Positions 36,381 to 46,023 are shown, counted from the stretch's first letter. The stretch is 64,000 nt of DNA from PALSA-505 sp963702235 (GCA_963702235.1 CAVPBZ010000013.1:434001-498000); one strand, 5' to 3'. Notes: generated from the sequence alone by a model not told the origin. A program made the numbers and translations.

Positions 36381-37246
36381 CCCCGCTGCTCGCCCGCACC
36401 CGGGCCGAACTCGCCGTCATCCGCCCCGGCCTCACCGCCCCCGTGGTGCTCGTTCCGACGATGGGCGCGCTGCACGACGGGCACCGGACGCTGCTGCGGC
36501 AGGCCCGGGAGCTCGCCGGGCCGGACGGAAGCGTCGTCATGTCCATCTTCGTCAACCCGCTCCAGTTCGGGCCGGGCGAGGACTTCGACCGGTACCCGCG
36601 GCCGCTGGACACCGACCTGAAGGTCTCCGCCGCGGAGGGTGTCGCGGCAGTGTTCGCGCCGGACCAGGGCGAGATGTATCCGCACGCACCGCGCGTCACC
36701 GTCGATCCCGGCCCGGCCGGACAGGTGCTGGAGGGAGAGTTCCGCCCCGGGTTCTTCGGCGGCGTGCTGACCGTCGTGCTGAAGCTGTTCCAGCTGGTCC
36801 GGCCCGACACGGCGGTATTCGGGCGGAAGGACGCGCAGCAGCTGGCGCTCATCCGGCAGATGGTGGCCGACCTCGATCTTGGCGTGGCGATCGAGGCGGT
36901 GCCCACGGCGCGCGACCCGGACGGCCTGGCCATCTCCAGCCGGAATGCCTATCTCTCCGCGGCAGACCGGACGGCCGCGCTGGCCATCCCGGCGGCGCTG
37001 GCGGCCGGCCGGGACGCCGCGGGCAGCGGCCCGGGACCGGTACTGTCGGCGGCGCGTCAGGTGCTTGACCGCGGTGCCGCCGACGGGCGGCCGCTGGCCG
37101 TGGACTATCTCAGCCTGGTGCACGCGGATACCTTCGCCGCGGTGGACGAGGGATATGCGGGCCCGGCCGTGCTGGCGATCGCCGCCCGGGTGGGCAGCAC
37201 CCGCCTGATCGACAATGTCCCCCTGACGCTGCCCGGGGAAGGCTGA
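36377..37246 (+). CDS. panC: Pantoate--beta-alanine ligase
   Basis: 289 residues. Joins pantoate and beta-alanine using ATP. VPTMGALHDGHRTLL (HIGH-like), SIFVNPLQFGPGEDFDRYPR, FGRKDAQQLALIRQMV and ISSRNAYLS are all intact. It is followed by coaX after five bases. panD is not between them as in some relatives. Confidence 0.96.
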   Translation: MTPLLARTRAELAVIRPGLTAPVVLVPTMGALHDGHRTLLRQARELAGPDGSVVMSIFVNPLQFGPGEDFDRYPRPLDTDLKVSAAEGVAAVFAPDQGEMYPHAPRVTVDPGPAGQVLEGEFRPGFFGGVLTVVLKLFQLVRPDTAVFGRKDAQQLALIRQMVADLDLGVAIEAVPTARDPDGLAISSRNAYLSAADRTAALAIPAALAAGRDAAGSGPGPVLSAARQVLDRGAADGRPLAVDYLSLVHADTFAAVDEGYAGPAVLAIAARVGSTRLIDNVPLTLPGEG

Positions 37247-37251
37247 CGGCC

Positions 37252-38043
37252 ATGCTGCTCACGATCGACGTCGGGAACACCAACACCGTCCTCGGGGTGT
37301 TCGACGGCACCGAGGTGATCGAGGACTGGCGGATCGCCACCGTGCCCGACCGCACCGCCGACGAGATCGCCGTGGTCCTGCAGGGCCTGCTCGGCCAGAG
37401 CGCGCTGGTCAAGGACGCTGACATCACCGGCATCGCGCTGTGCTCCACGGTGCCGTCCGTGCTGCACGAGATGCGGGAGATGTGCCGCCGGTACTACAGC
37501 GACGTGACCGCGGTGATCGTGGAGCCCGGGGTCAAGACGGGCGTGCCGGTCCGGGTGGACAACCCCAAGGAGGTGGGCAGCGACCGGATCATGAACGCGC
37601 TCGCGGCCGTCCATCTCTACGGCGGCCCGGCCATCGTGGTGGACTTCGGCACCTCCACGAATTTCGACGTGATCAGCGCCAACGGCGAGTTCATCGGCGG
37701 GGCGCTCGCGCCCGGCATCGAGATCTCCGTCAACGCGCTGTCCCGGCGGGCGGCCCAGCTGCTCAAGGTGGAACTGGCCAGGCCGCACCGGGTCATCGGC
37801 CGCAACACCGTGGAATCGCTGCAGTCGGGCATCATCTACGGGTTCGCCGGCCAGGTGGAGGGGATCGTGACCCGGATCATCCGCGAGCTCGCCCCGGACG
37901 ACCCCGACTCGGTGACCGTGGTCGCTACCGGCGGCCTGGCCCCGCTGCTCCTGGACGAGGTGACCGTCGTGGACGCGTACGAGCCGTGGCTCACCCTGAC
38001 CGGGCTCCGGCTTGTCTACGAGCGGAACACCGAGGATTCGTGA
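37252..38043 (+). CDS. coaX: Type III pantothenate kinase
   Basis: 263 residues. First step of coenzyme A synthesis. LTIDVGNTNTVLGVFDG (phosphate-binding loop), VDNPKEVGSDRIMNAL and VDFGTSTNFDVI are all typical of the CoaX fold. Type III enzymes resist feedback by CoA. Same operon as panC. Confidence 0.96.
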   Translation: MLLTIDVGNTNTVLGVFDGTEVIEDWRIATVPDRTADEIAVVLQGLLGQSALVKDADITGIALCSTVPSVLHEMREMCRRYYSDVTAVIVEPGVKTGVPVRVDNPKEVGSDRIMNALAAVHLYGGPAIVVDFGTSTNFDVISANGEFIGGALAPGIEISVNALSRRAAQLLKVELARPHRVIGRNTVESLQSGIIYGFAGQVEGIVTRIIRELAPDDPDSVTVVATGGLAPLLLDEVTVVDAYEPWLTLTGLRLVYERNTEDS

Positions 38044-38135
38044 CGCGGCAGCCAGCGGTGAGCGCCAGGACGGCGGGCCGGCGCTCACGGTAACCCCTGT
38101 GCTCGCGACCGGACGTGGCCGGTAACCTCTGGCAG

Positions 38136-39620
38136 GTGACGGAAGACAGTGACCTGCCCGAGCAGATGCGGGTGCGCCGGGCCAAACTCGACCGTATCCG
38201 GGCCGAGGGCGGCGATCCCTACCCGCCCGGTTTCCCCAGGACCGCGACGATCAGCGAGGTGCGCGAGCGGTTCGCGGATCTCGGGCCCGACGAGGCGACC
38301 GGCGAGCGGGTCGGCGTCACCGGCCGGGTCATGCTGTCCCGGCCTGGCGGCAAGCTCAGCTTCGCCACGATCAGGGATGGCACCGGCGACATCCAGGTCA
38401 TGATCTCGCTGGACCGCTCCGGCCAGCAGGCGCTGGACGCCTGGAAGCGCGATGTGGACCTCGGCGACCACGTGGGCGTCGAGGGTGAGGTCATCACCTC
38501 GCGCTCGGGCGAGCTGTCCGTGCTGGCGGACCGGTTCGTGATCACCGCCAAGAGCCTGCGGCCGCTGCCGGAGAAGCACAAGGGCCTGACCGACCCCGAG
38601 TCCCGGGTGCGGCAGCGTTACGTCAACCTGATCGTCAACCCCGAGACGCGCCGGATAGCGCAGCTGCGCAGCAGCGTGCTGCGGTCGCTGCGCGAGGATC
38701 TGCACGCGCGCGGGTTCCTGGAAGCCGAGACCCCCATCCTGCAGCCCCTGCACGGGGGGGCGAACGCCCAGCCGTTCATCACGCACGTGAACGCGCATGA
38801 CACCGACGCCTATCTGCGGATCGCGCTGGAGCTCTACCTCAAGCGGCTCGTCGTCGGCGGCATCGAGAAGGTCTTCGAGATCAGCAAGAACTTCCGCAAC
38901 GAGGGCATCGACGCCACCCACTCACCCGAGTTCACCATGCTCGAGGCGTACGAGGCGTACGGCGACTACGACACGATCGGCACGCTGACCAGGGAGCTGA
39001 TCCAGCGTGCGGCGCGCGAGGCACTCGGCTCGACCGTGCTGCGGCGGGCCGACGGCACGGAATATGACATCGGCGGCAAGTGGCCGGCCAAGACCGTGCA
39101 CGGCGCGATTTCCGAGGCGCTCGGCGTGGAGGTCACTCCCGACACGCCGCTGGACCGCCTGCGTGAGCTGTGCGCGGACGCCGGGGTTCCGGTCGAGCCC
39201 GGCTGGAACGCCGGGCAGGTGATTCTCGAGATGTACGAGCGTCTCGTGGAGGCGCGCACGGTTGAGCCGACCTTCTACCGCGACTTCCCGGTCGAGGTGT
39301 CACCGCTGACCCGTCAGCACCGTGACGACCCGCGGCTGGCCGAGCGGTGGGACCTCGTGGCGTTCGGCACCGAGCTCGGCACCGGCTACACCGAGCTCGT
39401 CGACCCGGTGGAGGAGCGGGCCAGGCTCACCAGGCAGTCGCTGCTCGCCGCCAAGGGCGATCCGGAGGCCATGCAGCTGGACGAGGACTTCCTGCGCGCG
39501 CTCGAGTACGGCATGCCGCCGAGCGGCGGGATGGGCGTGGGCATCGACCGGCTGCTCATCATGTTCACCGGCCTGAGCATCCGGGAGCTGATCATGTTCC
39601 CGTTCGTCAAGCCGGAGTAG
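38136..39620 (+). CDS. lysS: Lysine--tRNA ligase, class II
   Basis: 494 residues. OB-fold anticodon-binding domain (residues ~45-150), then the class II core with FEISKNFRNEGID (motif 2), HSPEFTMLEAYEAYGDY and GMGVGIDRLLIMFTG (motif 3). A TAACCT at 38123-38128 sits seven bases before the GTG at 38136, suggesting a leaderless transcript; a GTG at 38115 is in frame but less likely. Lysyl-tRNA also feeds the MprF-like protein. Confidence 0.95.
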   Translation: MTEDSDLPEQMRVRRAKLDRIRAEGGDPYPPGFPRTATISEVRERFADLGPDEATGERVGVTGRVMLSRPGGKLSFATIRDGTGDIQVMISLDRSGQQALDAWKRDVDLGDHVGVEGEVITSRSGELSVLADRFVITAKSLRPLPEKHKGLTDPESRVRQRYVNLIVNPETRRIAQLRSSVLRSLREDLHARGFLEAETPILQPLHGGANAQPFITHVNAHDTDAYLRIALELYLKRLVVGGIEKVFEISKNFRNEGIDATHSPEFTMLEAYEAYGDYDTIGTLTRELIQRAAREALGSTVLRRADGTEYDIGGKWPAKTVHGAISEALGVEVTPDTPLDRLRELCADAGVPVEPGWNAGQVILEMYERLVEARTVEPTFYRDFPVEVSPLTRQHRDDPRLAERWDLVAFGTELGTGYTELVDPVEERARLTRQSLLAAKGDPEAMQLDEDFLRALEYGMPPSGGMGVGIDRLLIMFTGLSIRELIMFPFVKPE

Positions 39621-39881
39621 CCCCGGGCCGGGCCCGTCCAGGTGTAGATACGCGGAATTTACCGGGCATCGCCGCAGGAGCGAGCTAGTCGCTTCCGTGA
39701 TCAGCGTGGCTGAGCTGGCACGACTGGGACCGCGCCGCTCAGTGGCTCAGGCGGTGGGATGGCTGAGCTTCGCTCGCATCCACGGGTACGGGTCGCGTAG
39801 TGGTGCTCGCCTGGCCCTTAGTCCATCTATGACTACTTAAACTAATCATCGCATCACGGTCCGGGATAACCGCCGGGACGG
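39621..39881. other. lysS-NlpC/P60 convergent gap
   Basis: 261 bases between the ends of convergent genes. No gene and no clear terminator; an AT-rich patch with ATGACTACTTAAACTAATCAT lies at ~39828-39848. Confidence 0.3.
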
Positions 39882-40925
39882 TCAGCCGACGATGCGGACA
39901 GCCCCGACGAAGGCGCTCCAGAACACCGGCTGCACCTGGACGGGCTGCCCGAAGGTCGGCGCATCGACCATGAGCCCGTTGCCGATGTACATCCCCACGT
40001 GACCGATGTCGGGGAAGAAAAACACCAGGTCGCCCGGCTGGAGCTGACTGCGGGAGATGTGCTGGCCCTCGTTCCACTGGTCCCCGGTGAAGTGCGCCAG
40101 GTGGATTCCCACCTGGGCGTACGCCCACATGACCAGGCCCGAGCAGTCGAAGGCGGACGGACCCGCCGCCCCCCACACGTAAGGGTCGCCGCGCCGGCTG
40201 AGCGCCGCGCGCAGGGCCTGCTCGCCCAGGGTGTTGCCGCCGGGGAGGCTGATCAGGGGAAACTTGCCCGTCTTGGAGAACGAGGCCATCGCCTGCTTGA
40301 ACGCCGCGCTGTTCAGCTTGTTGATCTTGGCACGGATGGCACCTGTCTTGGCCTGCATCTGCTTGACCAGGCTGCTGACCACCCCGGCCTGCTGCTCGGC
40401 AGCCTGCCGCGCCCGGCGGGCGGTGTTCTCCGCCGTGGTCAGCGCGCTGACCTGAGCGCCCTTCTGCTGGTCGAGCTGCTGGATGATCGCGGCCCGGTCC
40501 ACCACGACCTGCGGGTCGCTGCTGGAGATGAGCTGCAGCGTCGGATCGACGCTCCCGTTCATGTAGCTCTCGGCGGCCAGATGCCCCACTTGCGCCTGGC
40601 CCGCGCCCAGCTGGCCCGCGTCCCTGGCCGCGGTCGCCGCGGCGGTCTGCTCCTCCTCGCGGGCCTGCGTCAGCTCGATGCGAAGCCCGTCGTACTGCTC
40701 ACTCAGCGCATTGATCTGGCTGGTCAGCTGCTTTGCCTGGGAGATGAGGGACTTCAGGCTCGGCGGCGGCGTCCGCTGCGCCGCGCTGCCGAGATCGCTC
40801 GGCAGGATCACGCTGGCCGCGGTGAGGGCGGCCGCCAGCACGGCGGTCCGGCCCCAGGCCCGGTGCGGTCGGGTGCCGGTCGACGACCCCGGCCCCGCGT
40901 GCCTGCCGCGACGCGAGCGCTCCAC
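39882..40925 (-). CDS. Secreted NlpC/P60 peptidoglycan endopeptidase (second copy)
   Basis: 347 residues. A long basic N-terminus and signal peptide (AVLAAALTAASVILPSDLGSA), then a coiled coil (residues ~60-215) with QINALSEQYDGL, and a NlpC/P60 domain with catalytic Cys in FDCSGLVMWAY and His in IGHVGMYIG. The GTG at 40925 follows AAGGAGAG. Like its paralogue at 19373, it should cleave wall peptides. A possible c-di-AMP riboswitch lies upstream. Confidence 0.92.
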   Translation of the reverse strand: MERSRRGRHAGPGSSTGTRPHRAWGRTAVLAAALTAASVILPSDLGSAAQRTPPPSLKSLISQAKQLTSQINALSEQYDGLRIELTQAREEEQTAAATAARDAGQLGAGQAQVGHLAAESYMNGSVDPTLQLISSSDPQVVVDRAAIIQQLDQQKGAQVSALTTAENTARRARQAAEQQAGVVSSLVKQMQAKTGAIRAKINKLNSAAFKQAMASFSKTGKFPLISLPGGNTLGEQALRAALSRRGDPYVWGAAGPSAFDCSGLVMWAYAQVGIHLAHFTGDQWNEGQHISRSQLQPGDLVFFFPDIGHVGMYIGNGLMVDAPTFGQPVQVQPVFWSAFVGAVRIVG

Positions 40926-40939
40926 AGACTCTCCTTTCC

Positions 40940-41110
40940 TTGCCGCCTGCCGGGTGTGGGCCGGAGGTACAGCCCCCGCCACGGGCCGCATCCGCCCGGG
41001 CGGGCGCGGCCCGAGGATTCAACCCCGGGGAAGGCGGGTCCAGGCTCCCGGAACGCTGGCTGCGCACCACGGACGAGGGGTTGCGATACCCGGCCGAGAG
41101 CGGCTCGGGT
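40940..41110 (-). ncRNA. Possible c-di-AMP (ydaO/yuaA) riboswitch
   Basis: The minus-strand leader of the NlpC/P60 gene has GGGAGCCTGGACCC, then GGGGTTGAATCC (41015-41026) and a GCCCACACCCGGCAGGCGG end. These resemble the GGGGACCC and GGGTGAATC blocks of actinobacterial c-di-AMP riboswitches, which commonly control wall hydrolases. The 5' half is less clear to me, so it stays tentative. Confidence 0.4.
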
Positions 41111-41519
41111 GATCGCGTACAACCGCGATGGAGACTAATGGAACCGGCACCGGATGCGAAGCAGAACCGCCGAATCCCTAACGGTTTCCGTACCATTCCG
41201 GCAGCCTCAATTCCTTCCCCGGCGTTCCGGGATTGCGCTGCCTGTCCGGGTTCCGCCGGGCGTTGCCGCAGGTCGCCATCATCGCCGCGACATCAGCTGG
41301 TCTGGCGGGCCTGGCCGGCCCAGTCGGCAGGAATGTGAATTGACGCACGTCGCGGCCGTGTTTGTTGCGATGCGTAATTTATTAGTGACACTGCGTATAA
41401 AAATGGAAATCGCCCGCGTGTTGCGCCGTTCCGCCCGGCCGTCAGCGCCGGAACCATGTGCTGCACCGGAGCCCCGGTGCCGCGGCTGGCGGGCCGGGCG
41501 GACCGCTAAGGTGCGGGCA
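41111..41519. other. Intergenic region before the GNAT gene
   Basis: 409 bases without a gene. An AT-rich patch (41361-41410) with ATGCGTAATTTATTAGTGAC and TATAAAAATGG stands out in this GC-rich DNA and may hold the promoter of the GNAT gene; the minus-strand leader of the NlpC/P60 gene begins nearby. It could also be an Lsr2 binding spot. Confidence 0.4.
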
Positions 41520-42020
41520 ATGGACTACACGGTCAGGCGGGCGCGAACCAGCGACGTGCGGGCCATCCGCCGGCTGATCAACGCCAACGTGGCATCCGGG
41601 CGGCTGCTCGACAAGGCGACCGTCACGCTGTACGAGGACATCCAGGAGTTCCTGGTCGCCGAGCGGGCGGACGGGATGATCGCGGGCTGCGGCGCGCTGC
41701 ACGTCATGTGGGAGGACCTGGCCGAGATCCGGACTGTGGCCGTCGATGCGTCATCCCGCGGCCACGGCGTCGGCCGGCGGCTGGTCGATGCGCTGGTGGC
41801 AGCCGCCCGCGAGATCGGCGTGCGGCGGGTCTTCGTGCTCACCTTCGAGGTGGACTTCTTCGCCCGGCGGGGGTTCGAGGAGATCGAGGGCTCTCCTGTC
41901 TCAGCCGAGGTCTACGCGGAACTGCTCCGCTCGTACGACGAGGGGGTGGCCGAGTTCCTCGACCTGGACTCGGTGAAGCCGAACACCCTCGGCAACTCCA
42001 GGATGCTGCTGCGCCTGTAG
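41520..42020 (+). CDS. Amino-acid N-acetyltransferase (GNAT)
   Basis: 166 residues. GNAT fold: DYTVRRARTSDVRAIRRLI, then IAGCGALHVMWEDLAEIRTVAVDASSRGHGVGRRLVDALV with the acetyl-CoA loop GHGVGRR. It matches the stand-alone N-acetylglutamate synthase type (ArgA-like) used for arginine synthesis in actinobacteria. The ATG at 41520 follows GGTGCGGGCA; a longer frame from 41154 is not supported. Confidence 0.85.
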   Translation: MDYTVRRARTSDVRAIRRLINANVASGRLLDKATVTLYEDIQEFLVAERADGMIAGCGALHVMWEDLAEIRTVAVDASSRGHGVGRRLVDALVAAAREIGVRRVFVLTFEVDFFARRGFEEIEGSPVSAEVYAELLRSYDEGVAEFLDLDSVKPNTLGNSRMLLRL

Positions 42021-42047
42021 CGTGCCGGGCGGCGCGGCCCGGGACCG

Positions 42048-45000
42048 TCACAGCAGGCGGAGCTGGCGGGCGGGGCGGGAACGGGCCACCGGCTCCGCGG
42101 TGCGGGTGAGGAGCCCGGGATCGATCGGGGCCAGGAATGGTGACGGCCCCGTCGGCCGGCCCGCGCCGTACCGGGCCCGCGCCGTAGCGCAGCTCAGCAG
42201 CAGCCTGGAGCGGGCTCGGGTCATCCCGACGAACAGCAGCCGCCGCTCCTCGGCCTCGTCCAGAGCCGTGCCGGGGTCGGCACCCGGTAGCCAGAGCGGC
42301 AGCAGTTCGCGCTCGCAGCCCGCCAGGAAGACCACCTCGAATTCCAGCCCCTTCGCCGCGTGCAGGGTGAGCAGCGCCACCGCCTCAGCGCGCGGGTCCA
42401 GCGCGTCCGCTTCGGCGCCGACGGAGATCTCGGTGAGGAACAGCCGCAGGTCGCGGTCACAGCGGTCGGCCAGCGGCCGAAGCACCTCACCCGCCGCCCG
42501 GATGTCGGCCGCGGCCGGGGCCAGGCCCGCGGCCAGCCGGCGGACCGCCGCGCGCATCGTGCCGGTCACCAGCGGCGCACCTGCGGGCGTGCCGTCGGCG
42601 AAACCGGCCGCTGGCCCGTCCTCCACCGCGGTACCGGCAGGCGGGGCACCCGCTCCGGCACCTCCCGGCGCGGCGTCCGCGGCGGCGCCGCGGGCGGCGT
42701 CGACGCCGCTGGCGGCCTCCGGGGCGGCGGCCAGGCGCATCTCCGCAACGATGGCGGCCACGCCGGCCCGGCGTGACAGCCGGTCCTGGGACCGCTTCTG
42801 GAACGGCAGGCCGGCCCGGGTCAGCGCCTGGGTCAGCGAACCGGCCTGGGCATCGGTCCGGTACAGCACCGCGATGTCGGCCAGGCCGAGCCCGCCGTGG
42901 CCCTGCCCGTCCGACCGCCCGCTGTCGAGCGAGTGGAAGGAAGCGCCGCCGAGCAGCCGGTCGATCCCGGCCGCGATCCAGTCCGCCTCGGCCCGCTCGT
43001 CCGGCGCCTCGTGGAACACGATCGCCGGCCCCGACGACGGCCCCGTCCGCGGCGGCGCGCCCGTCCGAGGCGGCGCGCCCGTCCGCGGTGACGGCCCCGG
43101 CCGCTGCTGCCGCAGGGGCGTGGCGGCCGCCGGGCGCGCGGCGGCGTGCAGGCTCCGGCCCGGCACCAGCGTGCTCGGCGCGATCGCCTGCAGCGCGGCG
43201 GCCACGATGCCGGGCGCCGAGCGGTAGTTGGTGCTCAGCTGCACGGTCGTGGCCGCCGGGAAATCCGCCGCGAACCGCAGGAAGAATCCCACGTCGCTGC
43301 CCCGGAAACCGTAGATCGCCTGGTCCGGATCGCCGATCATCGTCAGCCCCGCACCGGGGGCAGGGTCCTTACCGGTCGTGGTTCGGGCGGTCGGGCCGTC
43401 ATCTGCGGCAGGGTCGTTTCCGGTCGTGGCTCTGGCGGTCAGACTCGCCCCCGCAGCGGAGCCCTCGCCTGCGGGGGCGGGGCTCTCGGCCGCGGCCGGG
43501 CCGGCGGTCAGCAGGCGCAGCAGCTCGTACTGCCGCTCGTCAACGTCCTGGTACTCATCGACGCTGATGCAGGGCCAGCGCTCGCGCAGCACGGCCGCGA
43601 GTTCCGGCTCGCGGCGCAGCAGTGCCACGGGCAGTTCCACCAGGCTGTCGAAACCGACCAGGCCGCGTTCGGTCAGCGCCGCGGTCATCGCGGCCGCCGG
43701 CTCCGGGTCGCTGGCGGCCCGGGCGAGCATCCGCCGGCCGGCCGCCGCCGATCCGGCGAGCTCGGCGGCCACGGCAAGCACCGCGGCCTCGTCGGCCACG
43801 CGGAATGCCGGGCCGAGCCCGGCGGCCTCGTGGTTCTCCCGCAGGATCTGCAGGCCGAGCCCGTGGAAGGTGGTCACGGTGATCCGCCCGGCCTGCGGGC
43901 CGGCCAGCGCCGCCAGCCGTTGTCGCAGCTCGCCGGCGGCCCGCCGGGTGAACGTGAGCGCCAGGCACTGGGCGGCCCGGACCCGTCCGGTCGAGATCTG
44001 GTACGCGATGCGGTGGGTGAGCGTGCGGGTCTTGCCGGTTCCTGGCCCGGCCACGATGAGCAGGGGCCCGGTTGCGGTCGCGGCGGCGCGCTGCTGCGCG
44101 TCCAGGCCGTCGAGCAAGGCGGTCGCGGGCTCCGCGGCCAGCTCGCCGGCCGCCGGATCCTCTCCCCGCCCGGCCGGCCGGACCGTGCCGGATGCCGCCG
44201 GCGCCAGCCGTTCGGCATTGCCGTTCTTATCCTGCGGCGGATCGGGCCTCTCGATGTCGAAGAGCGTCCCTGTCAACTGGAGCTCGCCCGGGTGCATCAG
44301 CCGGATCGTGCCGTACTCGCCGTCAAAGCCGGCGTCCCTGATCACCTCGCCGCGGCGCAGCCGGGCGACGGCCTCGCCGAGCAGGCCGCCGCCGACCCTG
44401 GTGATCTCGTCGTGCGGCGCGCCGGTCAGGATGTCCAGCTCCGGCCCCAGCGCGGCGACCAGCCTGTCCACCTCGGCGGTCACCTTCTTACTCCGCGGCC
44501 CCACCGACATGATCTCCCCGATGATCTCCGGCAGCCTGAGCAGGTTCGTGCTCGCCGCGGCTCCGTCGGGCCGGTACCCGGCCGGGCGGTCGGCCAGCCG
44601 GGACACCCGGTGCAGCACGCCCACGGTCAGCGGCTTGCCGCACTTCGGGCACAGCCCGCCGTGCTCCCTGGTCTGTTCCGGCTCGAGCCGGACCCCGCAT
44701 TGGCGGTGACCGTCCAGGTGATACTTGCCTTCCTCCGGATAGAACTCGAGCGTGCCGGCGAGGCCGTTGCCGGTTCGCAGCGCATCGGCCATCGCGAAGT
44801 AATCAAGATCGGTGCTAAACGTCGTCGCCTCCCGGCCGAGCATCGGCGGCGAGTGCGCGTCCGAGTTACTCACCAGGCGATAAGCGTCGAGCGCGGAGCA
44901 CATCCAGTTCATCGGCGGATCGGAGGACAAGCCGGTCTCAATGGCGAAAACGTGACCGGCGAGATCGGCATAGCAGTCCGGCACGCTGTCGAAACCGGAT

Positions 45001-45524
45001 CGTGAGCCGAGCGCGGCGAACCAGGGAGTCCACACGTGCGCGGGCACGAGGTAGCAGCCGGCGCCCCCGTTCAGCGTGATCTCCAGCAGGTCGCGGGAGT
45101 CAAGGCCGAGGATCGGCCGGCCGTCCGAGGCCAGGTTCCCGATCTTGGAAAGCGCCTGGGTAATGCGATCCGCGGCCTCGAAGTCCGGCGCGTAGAGCAG
45201 GTGATGAACTTTTCTCGTCCGGTCCGCGCGCCGGTAGATGGTGGAGATCTCCACCGACAGCATGAAGCGGACCGGGCGCACGCAGCTGGCTGGCGTTTCG
45301 CGGCGCAGCCGGTCCTCAAGCTCCGGGCGCAGCCGCAGCAGCCCGGGCTCCGCCGGGACGAGGGACTCCTTGAGTTCCTCGGCCCACACGGGGTGGGTGA
45401 AGTCGCCGGTCCCGACGACCGTGATTCCCTTCCGCAGCGCCCACCAGGCCAGGGGGAGGAGGTCACAGTCCTTGCTGCAGGCCCGGGAGAACCTGGAGTG
45501 GATGTGCAGGTCTGCGTGGAACAT
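42048..45524 (-). CDS. EndoQ-type PHP nuclease fused to UvrD-like helicase
   Basis: 1,158 residues. Residues 1-~420 match endonuclease Q of the PHP superfamily, which nicks DNA 5' of uracil, hypoxanthine and abasic sites: DLHIHS (His7, His9), GTGDFTHP, VEIST (Glu92), VHHLLYAPD, NSDAHS (Asp222, His224), a zinc site with Cys276, Cys292 and Cys295, and PRSKKVTAEVDRLVAALG. From ~475 it is an SF1 helicase: GPGTGKT (493-499), DEYQDVDERQY, MIGDPDQAIYGFRG, TNYRSAPG, TLHAAKGLEFE and VGMTRARSRL. Low-complexity inserts sit between motifs II and III and near 43020-43110. It likely couples lesion incision to unwinding. Confidence 0.88.
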   Translation of the reverse strand: MFHADLHIHSRFSRACSKDCDLLPLAWWALRKGITVVGTGDFTHPVWAEELKESLVPAEPGLLRLRPELEDRLRRETPASCVRPVRFMLSVEISTIYRRADRTRKVHHLLYAPDFEAADRITQALSKIGNLASDGRPILGLDSRDLLEITLNGGAGCYLVPAHVWTPWFAALGSRSGFDSVPDCYADLAGHVFAIETGLSSDPPMNWMCSALDAYRLVSNSDAHSPPMLGREATTFSTDLDYFAMADALRTGNGLAGTLEFYPEEGKYHLDGHRQCGVRLEPEQTREHGGLCPKCGKPLTVGVLHRVSRLADRPAGYRPDGAAASTNLLRLPEIIGEIMSVGPRSKKVTAEVDRLVAALGPELDILTGAPHDEITRVGGGLLGEAVARLRRGEVIRDAGFDGEYGTIRLMHPGELQLTGTLFDIERPDPPQDKNGNAERLAPAASGTVRPAGRGEDPAAGELAAEPATALLDGLDAQQRAAATATGPLLIVAGPGTGKTRTLTHRIAYQISTGRVRAAQCLALTFTRRAAGELRQRLAALAGPQAGRITVTTFHGLGLQILRENHEAAGLGPAFRVADEAAVLAVAAELAGSAAAGRRMLARAASDPEPAAAMTAALTERGLVGFDSLVELPVALLRREPELAAVLRERWPCISVDEYQDVDERQYELLRLLTAGPAAAESPAPAGEGSAAGASLTARATTGNDPAADDGPTARTTTGKDPAPGAGLTMIGDPDQAIYGFRGSDVGFFLRFAADFPAATTVQLSTNYRSAPGIVAAALQAIAPSTLVPGRSLHAAARPAAATPLRQQRPGPSPRTGAPPRTGAPPRTGPSSGPAIVFHEAPDERAEADWIAAGIDRLLGGASFHSLDSGRSDGQGHGGLGLADIAVLYRTDAQAGSLTQALTRAGLPFQKRSQDRLSRRAGVAAIVAEMRLAAAPEAASGVDAARGAAADAAPGGAGAGAPPAGTAVEDGPAAGFADGTPAGAPLVTGTMRAAVRRLAAGLAPAAADIRAAGEVLRPLADRCDRDLRLFLTEISVGAEADALDPRAEAVALLTLHAAKGLEFEVVFLAGCERELLPLWLPGADPGTALDEAEERRLLFVGMTRARSRLLLSCATARARYGAGRPTGPSPFLAPIDPGLLTRTAEPVARSRPARQLRLL

Positions 45525-45780
45525 GCCGCCGTCGCTCAGTTGGGCCGCCGGGCAGGAAAGTGCGCCGCAGCCGATCCTGCCACGTGCCAGCCGCTGCTGG
45601 CCGGTGACCGCGCGGTTTGGGCTGGTGCGTCACAATGACTGGGAGAGCTAGGCCTTGACGGCCACGACGTAAAGGCAGCGGACGCCCGTTGCGGGCCGCC
45701 AGACGGCTAAGCAGGCCCGGTAAGCCGGCCGGGCTAAGTCGCCGGGTTAACCGGCGGGCAGCGCAGGAAGGGACCGCCGC

Positions 45781-46023
45781 ATGTTGCAGGATCTGGGCGT
45801 GCTCGCGCCATCGCTGATTGTAGGCGCCGCCTTCCTCGCCGGAGTGTTCGTCCTACTGCGCCGCGAGATGGCGCCAAGGCGGCGCAACGCCGAAGACAGC
45901 GGATCGACGGAGGATATGTCGGCTGGCACCCGGATTTCTGCAGCAGAAGATGATGTGCCGCCTGCCACATCTGGTTACGAAGATGCCGCAGATCCGCAGA
46001 CCAGAAGGCGTTCGCGAGAGTAG
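45781..46023 (+). CDS. Small single-pass membrane protein (80 aa)
   Basis: I do not recognise it. A hydrophobic segment (ALVLAPSLIVGAAFLAG-like, residues ~6-26) is followed by a charged tail with RREMAPRRRNAEDSG. GGAAGGG lies nine bases before the ATG. Codon use is consistent with coding. It stands alone before lsr2. Confidence 0.5.
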   Translation: MLQDLGVLAPSLIVGAAFLAGVFVLLRREMAPRRRNAEDSGSTEDMSAGTRISAAEDDVPPATSGYEDAADPQTRRRSRE

